Below, piece by piece: positions 58,183 to 64,000 of a stretch of 64,000 bases of DNA. The stretch comes from Symbiodinium natans (Eukaryota > Sar > Dinophyceae > Suessiales > Symbiodiniaceae). The first letter of the stretch is position 1. Each line of letters begins with the position of its first letter. Made by a program: the position numbers and the translations under genes. Where the stretch lies: NCBI GenBank assembly GCA_905221605.1, contig CAJNDS010000598.1, forward strand, positions 1 to 64,000. The letters are read 5' to 3'. The notes beneath the pieces were generated by a model that ran no database searches, had not been told where the DNA came from, and saw only the letters and a list, made by a program, of their open reading frames with translations.

Positions 58183-58496
58183 GGTTTGGGGCTTGGGGTT
58201 TAAAGGTTTAGGGTTAGGGGTTTAGGGTTTGGGGTTAGGGAGGGCTTGGGGTTTAAGAATTTAGGGTTTAGGGTTTAGGGATTAGGGTTTAGGGTTTTGG
58301 GTTTTGGGTTGAGGATTTTGGGTTCAGGGTTTTGGGTTTAGGGGGTTTGGGGTTTAGGGTCTATTAGGGTTTAGGCTTTTGGGGTCAGGGAGGGCTTAAG
58401 GTTTAAGGGTTTCGGCTCTCGGGTTTAGGGTTTAGGGTTTGGGGTTAGGGTTGGGGAGGGCTTAAGGTTTAAGGGTTTAGGGGGTTTGGGGTGAGG
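58183..58496 (+). repeat. Interstitial telomeric array, TTTAGGG type
   Basis: About 300 bp of TTTAGGG, TTTGGGG, TTAGGG and TTTTGGG units on the plus strand, with several perfect TTTAGGGTTTAGGG pairs (for example at 58,260-58,300 and 58,420-58,440). This is the clearest of several telomere-like stretches in the window and sits inside the paralogue array. Confidence 0.9.
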
Positions 58497-58559
58497 GATT
58501 GAAGAGCTTGGGCTTGACCCACCCGCCCAACCCAGTCCCCCCACCCCCCCCCCCCTTCG

Positions 58560-58698
58560 CGGGGTTTTGGAGCCTCTGCCGAGGTGGGCCGGCAGGAAGT
58601 CGATAGAGAATAGTGTGAGGATCCACCGGGCATTGAAAAGTGTAATCTCGCGGCTTCAGCATCTGTTCTTCGAAAGCTTCATATGTAAGCACCATCAT
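58560..58698 (-). CDS. Candidate exon, unknown
   Basis: The minus frame opens with ATG at 58,695 and reads MVLTYEAFEEQMLKPRDYTF then CPVDPHTILYRLPAG. It looks like real protein up to about 58,565, then runs into a G-rich tract. It could be a first exon or an exon of the coiled-coil paralogue upstream (59.1-61.1 kb). No family is recognised. Confidence 0.35.
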
Positions 58699-59099
58699 GC
58701 CCCGCCCCTACCACACCTCCCACCGCACGAACAATCCCCCCCCATCATGTTTCCTCACACCTCTGCAGGACTGGTCCTGCAGAAACCATGACTCGGGGGC
58801 ATTGCGTCAGAACGGCAAGAGCAGAAAGTTTGCAGAGTCGGACCCCGCAGCTCCACCCATCGACAGAGCCGCACGCCTGTGCGCGACGCGGCGGTGAGCT
58901 CCCGTGAAACGCCCCCCCCCAATCGCCTGTAAGCTGCCCCAGAGCTCAGCTCCGAGTGGGTGCCATCAAGACTTGTGGGCGGAAACACCGAAATCTTCCG
59001 CGGGAAGGGGGGACTCTCTCTCTCTCTCTCTCTGAAAAGTGTTGTGCTCAGAAATCGCAGAGACAATCGCCCACAACATCGTGCCCCCTCCCCTCCCCC

Positions 59100-61115
59100 G
59101 CTCCAGCCCCCAGCTCTTGGAAGCCGCACCCTGCGCTGAAGGTCCAGGAGCATGCGGATCTCCGAGAGCTCCTCTGACCACATTGTTTCGACACTTCGCA
59201 AGTCTTTTTATCTCTTTTTGGGATTGGAAAGCAGCACTTATCAACTCTGATTAGCTCTGCCCTTTGCCCTAGGAAAGGCACATGCTTCCTAACACCGAAA
59301 CAAGCAAGAGTCGTTGAACCTACGTGAGACCCACACTTCCGGTACACGAGACGACTACTGTGTCGAGCTCCCGGCTACCCCGATTCAAGGTCGGCAATTC
59401 GGAAATAGAAACCACTCCTCCACAAGAACGTTTGAAGCTGTCCTGGCTGAGGCTGCCCTGGTTGCGCGATGGCTCAGCCGCTTCGACCTGCGAGGGTTCC
59501 CAGTTCGGTGCATGCGAGCAGGCGCAGTGCTGTTTTCAGGAGGCTCGGGGCTTGTACACGGCACAAAAAAAGTATGTGCAGATAGTTGCATGGCTTGAAG
59601 CAGTTCTTGAGATCTACATTTCGTCTTGGAGATGGTTCGTCTCAGCTGCCGCTTGTCAGTTAATTGAAGGGGATTCTGGCAGTAGCTGTTGTTGGAGAAT
59701 GTTGGAGATGACATCATCATTGCTGGCGTCTGAAGTTGCGTATGCAGCTCAGCTGCCTTCTTCCCCCTTGCCAGAACTGATGCTCTTGTGGGCAGTTGCT
59801 TCTGGGACCGTTCCGGCACATGCTACAGAACAGCAGTACCTCAACCTGTCTCAACACTGTGCTCCCTGCGCCCGCAAACAAAGACTTCACAACACCCGCC
59901 TGAGCACGAACCCAAGCTACCCATGGCTATCCTCGCCTTCTTGGTGGGCTCAGCTTCCAATGCTTCTAGCCTGTGGGCAGTAAACTGAGCTTTGGGGTCT
60001 CAGAATCCAAGAGCCAGAAAGCGGGCGGTGAAGTTCCTTGTAGGAAACATACACCTGAAACGGCACGCCTCCATTTTGCAGGGAAGGATCCGGCCTGAAA
60101 ACCAAGCCCTGTTCTGGGACGTTCTGGGAAGCGACGCAACCATGCTTGTTGAACTGGCCCAACTGCCTCCGAATCGCCATACCAGCTTCGGTATGACCAT
60201 ACAGTGAGCAAGGTTCGTGCAGCGCTAAGCTCACGAACTTCTTGACGAAGATTTCGAAAGGAACAACAGGTCCGGTATGTGTCTACCAATGATCTACCAT
60301 CTCAGTTCACGTATCCCTCTGTCCGTTCGTCCATGCATGTGCTCCACCTCATGTTCAACGCTACATGTCTTGCACACCCTCTTATCCGCAGACAACCTCG
60401 TGTTGCATGCTCGCAGACTCTCGAAGCGCGCGCCTTCGCAAGATAGCGCTCAGCTCTTCGTTGGAGCGCTTTGCAGTGGCAAGCCCAGCCTCCCCCAAAG
60501 GGCCAGGCGCAACGAAACAACTGCTGTTCTGGGAAATTGTCACAACATTGGCACATGCAATACATGGGAGCTTGGAAGCGCCGAAGCCCCAAACTTGACC
60601 CGCCACATGCCAAAACTCTGGCAAAGGAATCTGACATTCCAGATGCCTTGATGACACGCTGCTGCGTCTCCAACAAGTCCAGCCTCTCAATCATCGACAG
60701 GGGCTTGAACTTCGAACAGATGCACAAAAACAATCCCAGCATTCCGGATTTGAAGAAATGTGGAAGTCACTTTGGGCACGTAGAGCTTCGTTTTTGAAGG
60801 TGTTGAGTTTACAGAAACCTATCGGAGATATCCATTCCTGTGCCTCATGTGAACATTTGAACATTTACAGAAAGACTGCGGCGGTAGAGTTTGCACGTCA
60901 AATCAAATTAAAGAATCTGACACCCTGCCACAGTGGAAACTACCGATCACGGGACATTCCTTCAACGTACGATCCAAAAAAAGAACTGCGGCTCTGAAGA
61001 AGACCGCGCGGCTCTGCAAATGTATTGCAACATCCCTGCTTTGCTGCCGCATGCCTGGAACTCACCCCGTTCAGCGCCCGAGAGCTCTCTTCTGCGAAAG
61101 CCTGGCTGCGAGCGC
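59100..61115 (-). CDS. Coiled-coil paralogue of gene A (signal peptide not found)
   Basis: Diverged copies of gene A exons in the same order and strand: about 61,110-61,060 (AFAEESSRALNGVSSRHAAA), 60,695-60,640 (MIERLDLLETQQRVIKA), 60,485-60,415 (GLATAKRSNEELSAILRR), 59,975-59,905 (HRLEALEAEPTKKARIAMGS), 59,790-59,735 (SVLARGKKAAELHTQLQ), 59,505-59,440 (EAAEPSRNQGSLSQDSFKR) and 59,185-59,120 (ELSEIRMLLDLQRRVR). Changes against gene A are mostly conservative in this frame, so both copies appear to have been under selection. Upstream of AFAEESS the signal-peptide codons of gene A are replaced by an AT-rich microsatellite (61.13-61.28 kb), so this copy has either lost its start or uses an unseen first exon. 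It may be a pseudogene. Confidence 0.55.
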
Positions 61116-61129
61116 AGGATTTGCGGATG

Positions 61130-61280
61130 GAACAAAAAATCAAGATACATATACAAAAAATATATTTGTATATATATATATACACAGACACATAGATGTA
61201 GATGTAGACATCGAGGTAGATACTGATGTAGATATCAATACAGTAGATGTAGACACAGACACAAGTAGAATGTACATATG
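61130..61280. repeat. AT-rich compound microsatellite (TATATA, GATGTA)
   Basis: TATATATATA followed by imperfect ACATAGATGTAGATGTAG units. Tyr/Ile-rich ORFs on minus are artefacts. It sits exactly where gene A's paralogue would be expected to have its signal-peptide codons. Confidence 0.9.
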
Positions 61281-61299
61281 TACACATTTCTGTTTATAT

Positions 61300-62690
61300 A
61301 TACAACAGACGCTTCATGCTGCATTTTTCTGGCAGATTCACATCGACGCTGCATCAAAATGCTCAGACTATCAGCTCAGCGTGGACAGGCAAGCGGTAAT
61401 TATCCTGCTGGCTTCAACCTGGTCTTTGCAATCTGGCCCGAGGTCATTTCGAACTTGCTGGCTACGAACAACGGAACGAGAAACCGTGGACTTTTACGGC
61501 GATGGCCTAGCATAAGGTTTCATTCACGGCTCTCTGAAAGTTTGGAAACAATCTTTAGAAAGATTGGAATGGCGTGTTGTTTGTCCCAAGCGACTTGTAC
61601 GGTGACTCGCATTCCACTTTGCGTCCGGCTCGATTGTCTAATGAAACTGGTAGCAGCTAGCAACATGTGCACTGCGCAAATGGCAGCAAACACCCCCACA
61701 TTTCCGGCGTTTCTTCTGACAGCTTTTCATCACGATCCACGCCCATCGTTACGAGCATTCTCAAGCACCGTGTGCTACCCAAAAAACCATGCCATCTTTG
61801 GAATACCAACTTGGTTCTGAAGCCCCGCATGATCCAACAAACTTGGCAAAAACCCTGCCAAGTCAAAGATATGCTGGCGGACGAGTGGAGGCAAACGAGG
61901 AAGTATGTTACCACGACGACCTCTTGGACCTCTCCAACCGAAAAGGCCCTTCACAGCTCGAAGAATTCACCTCAGCGCCAGTGCTTTGCCTGTGTCAAGT
62001 TCAACACCTCCCTGAAGAGCCAGTCAGACCGGAATCAGAACAGGTCGACAGGGCCAGCGGCAAACAGTGCCGAGCAGGCGTGGGAGTGCTGGGCTGCATG
62101 TTGAGGATGGCATGCTCTGGGCCGCAGGCAATGGAAAAGGCAGGCAATGGAGAAGTAGTCGTCGATCACACGAGGGTCCAAGGAAATGTGCGTGGGATGC
62201 TACGACCCAAAGCGGTCCCCTTGCAGGACCAAAGCAAAACAAGGTTGAACCCTCTTGTCGGAGGCTTTTTGTTTTAGAGCGAAGACACGGCCACGACGCA
62301 CACCATCGCATTTTTTAGGTTCCGCAACATTGTTTCATCTCGCAAGGCTGCCAAAACAAAAACGTCGGAGAGCACGCACGAACACGCACGAACACGCACG
62401 AACACGCACATGGGGGCGCACTCTTCTTCCAAGCGCTGCCAAGGGCGACTGCGAGAGATGGTGCTCATCTTCAGACTTGACAAGTCGTCGATGCGCCGCA
62501 CCGCTCGCTGCACGCGGAACCACGCGGCCCACCAATGTGTTGGCCATCGCCATCTGCAGAAGCCCATGGGCCGGTGGGCCCAGAACAACTTAGGAAAGGG
62601 ATCGTGGATTTGCGGACGAGTGACCCGTATACGAGAGTGCTACAAGACGTCCTCCGCCATCACAAGCAAGAAGCGATCATCACAGAAGCC
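61300..62690. other. Gap between paralogues with overlapping ORFs of uncertain status
   Basis: A plus-strand ORF at 61,789-62,277 (162 codons, ATG) has balanced composition, with PHDPTNLAKTLPSQRYAGG near its start. A second plus ORF in another frame covers 61,667-62,104. A minus frame at about 61,745-61,660 reads GVDRDEKLSEETPEMWGCLL. No family motif settles which is real. Short CACGCACGAA tandem units occur at 62,370-62,408. Confidence 0.3.
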
Positions 62691-62719
62691 AATCTAATCA
62701 CCTAATCCAACCGTAGCTA

Positions 62720-63945
62720 CAGCTCTGCCTGGAGGGCGTTGGGAATGGTGCTCTCCTGGACCTGTCTTCCACGCAAATTCACCCAAAGAACCAAAAACCT
62801 TCAAAAAACACTCAGACGGACACCTTGCCAGAGTTGTTCTGTGAGGAGGCAGCTGCGGCTTGGGCGGCTTTACCAGGATCCTTTGCAGGCTGTCAGACGC
62901 GAGTAAATCCAAGAGCTGAACAGGGCGATTGGCAGCTTGCACAACTGGCCGCTTGGCCTGAAGGATCTTTTTCTTGACAGCGGATGCCGGTCTGGATCCG
63001 CTCTTCTGCTCGCAACTGAGCTCGTTGGCCGAATAGCCTGTGCCCTGCGTACTCTGACGTGCTTCATTGCAGCCGCTGTGTGATTCCTATCGGCCTATGC
63101 ATTTCGGGGTAGACAGCCTGACTCACGTCCATGTAGATCACCTCGCCGGGCGTGCAGTCTTCTGGGACAACCTCTCAGTGCTGGAAACATCTGGAACAGA
63201 TGCAAATAGGAAGGCAGGAAAGGATTGGAAAGGATAAACATCTATGCATCGGTCTGCCTGTATTTGTGCGGCCCGATCACTTAACACTCTGCTTCTCTCG
63301 CTCACTTCTCGCTGTCATCTGTTGCTCTCATCGGTTGCTCGCATCTGTTGCCGCCCAAGCGCCACCTCGAACTCGGCATCATCCACTTCAACGATAAAGA
63401 CGTCTCCTGCACGGCATTATGCCCAGAGACTGCGTGTATGGTGCATGAGGCATGTCAAAGATCGTCATCTGTACCCTAGCCCACCCATAGCCCACTCATG
63501 TCAAACACGCTTCCTGCCCTTGTCGATGCCAAGTCCTGCGATGCAGTCTGGCGGTATCAAGATCTCGATGTAGCCGGAGTCGGGAACATGTTGCCTCAAG
63601 TTGGGGGCTCCGGGTGAAAAGACGATGTAGCAATGCTCATGATTAGAAGCGACAAATCTAGTAAATCCGGTTCGTACCTCCTGCCAGCTTGGGCCAGGAT
63701 GCGCCACCTCCTCTGAGATTTGACCTTGCCAGAGAGCTCGAAGCTCTTGACGCACTTGTTGAAGCTCTTGGCGCATCTCCCGCAGCTCCTCGGACATTCC
63801 GAAAATAAATTGACACAAAAATAAGGAAGTGATCTCAACATAAGCTAAACTTGAGCAATTCAAAGCCCCAGACAGAGGGTACCGGGTTCAAGAAGCCGCG
63901 GGAAGGCACTTGTAGGGTCAGCTGGTCCCCCGGCCCAAAGCCATC
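62720..63945 (-). CDS. Gene C: VPEG/PGD tandem-repeat paralogue of gene B, carboxy-terminal part
   Basis: Exons mirror gene B one for one: 63,945-63,883 (DGFGPGDQLTLQVPSRGFLN, GT donor); 63,788-63,678 (LREMRQELQQVRQELRALWQ, GT donor); about 63,608-63,536 (YIEILIPPDCIAG); 63,406 to about 63,360 (DVFIVEVDDAEFEVALG) after a 129-bp GA-AG intron (63,535-63,407); 63,171-63,127 (VVPEDCTPGEVIYMD, GTGAGT donor); 63,044 to about 62,890 (KSGSRPASAVKKKILQAKRP); about 62,765-62,710 (VQESTIPNALQAE). The last exon differs from gene B (VQESAIPDALQA) by silent or conservative changes in this frame, which supports translation. The 5' part lies beyond the right edge of the window. Location and partners are unknown. 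Confidence 0.72.
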
Positions 63946-64000
63946 CTTAGAAGAACATCTTCAAACATCTTTGAACATGAAAGAGTGAAAAATCACGATG

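Overview
This window looks like nuclear DNA of a photosynthetic dinoflagellate, probably Symbiodiniaceae-like. The grounds are: (1) introns of about 50-150 bp whose donor dinucleotides, deduced from protein-family continuity, are GT, GC or GA, always with an AG acceptor; (2) almost all supported coding exons from 64 kb down to 12.7 kb lie on the minus strand, which fits the unidirectional gene clusters of dinoflagellates; (3) interstitial TTTAGGG-like (plant/dinoflagellate type) telomeric arrays; (4) a gene with a thylakoid TPM domain (TLP18.3/Psb32 family); (5) abundant tandem exon and segment duplication. Genes are broken into short exons, so most long ORFs are shadows. I rebuilt exons from domain motifs and splice phase. 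Gene ends are uncertain.

Layout. 1-560: a large (GT)n tract followed by a TGTAAG hexanucleotide array. 0.6-7.3 kb: no recognisable gene; G/C-rich and telomere-like simple sequence. 7.6-10.5 kb: plus-strand candidate exons, including a two-exon C-terminal region that resembles dinoflagellate channel tails. About 10.5-12.7 kb: a convergent strand switch. 12.7-13.5 kb (minus): a DHHC palmitoyltransferase. 14-17.6 kb (minus): candidate exons, including a small multi-pass membrane protein. 18.5-21.2 kb (minus): a WD40 gene. 21.3-23 kb (minus): alpha-helical-repeat-like exons. 23-29.7 kb: mostly non-coding with scattered weak exons. 29.8-35.1 kb (minus): a second WD40 exon cluster. 36.2-37.6 kb (minus): a coiled-coil gene with a duplicated block of exons.

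41.4-64 kb (minus) is the most unusual part. It is a tandem array of paralogous genes built from three elements: a ~45-residue beta-rich repeat (consensus V-x-V-P-x4-P-G-x2-F ... E-F/Y-E-V-x-V-P-E-G-x2-P-G-D-x-I-x-V), short coiled-coil exons, and a conserved basic linker. One member begins with a clear signal peptide. The array carries a near-identical 1.75 kb direct duplication (44.9-46.6 and 47.2-49.0 kb). It is interrupted by the TPM gene (55.1-55.9 kb), a plus-strand zinc-finger-like ORF (57.0-57.9 kb) and a telomere-like array (58.2-58.5 kb).

I recognise no named domain family for the ~45-residue repeat. The combination of secreted coiled coil and tandem repeat, expanding by exon and segment duplication with GT/GC/GA introns, is the best candidate here for an undescribed system.
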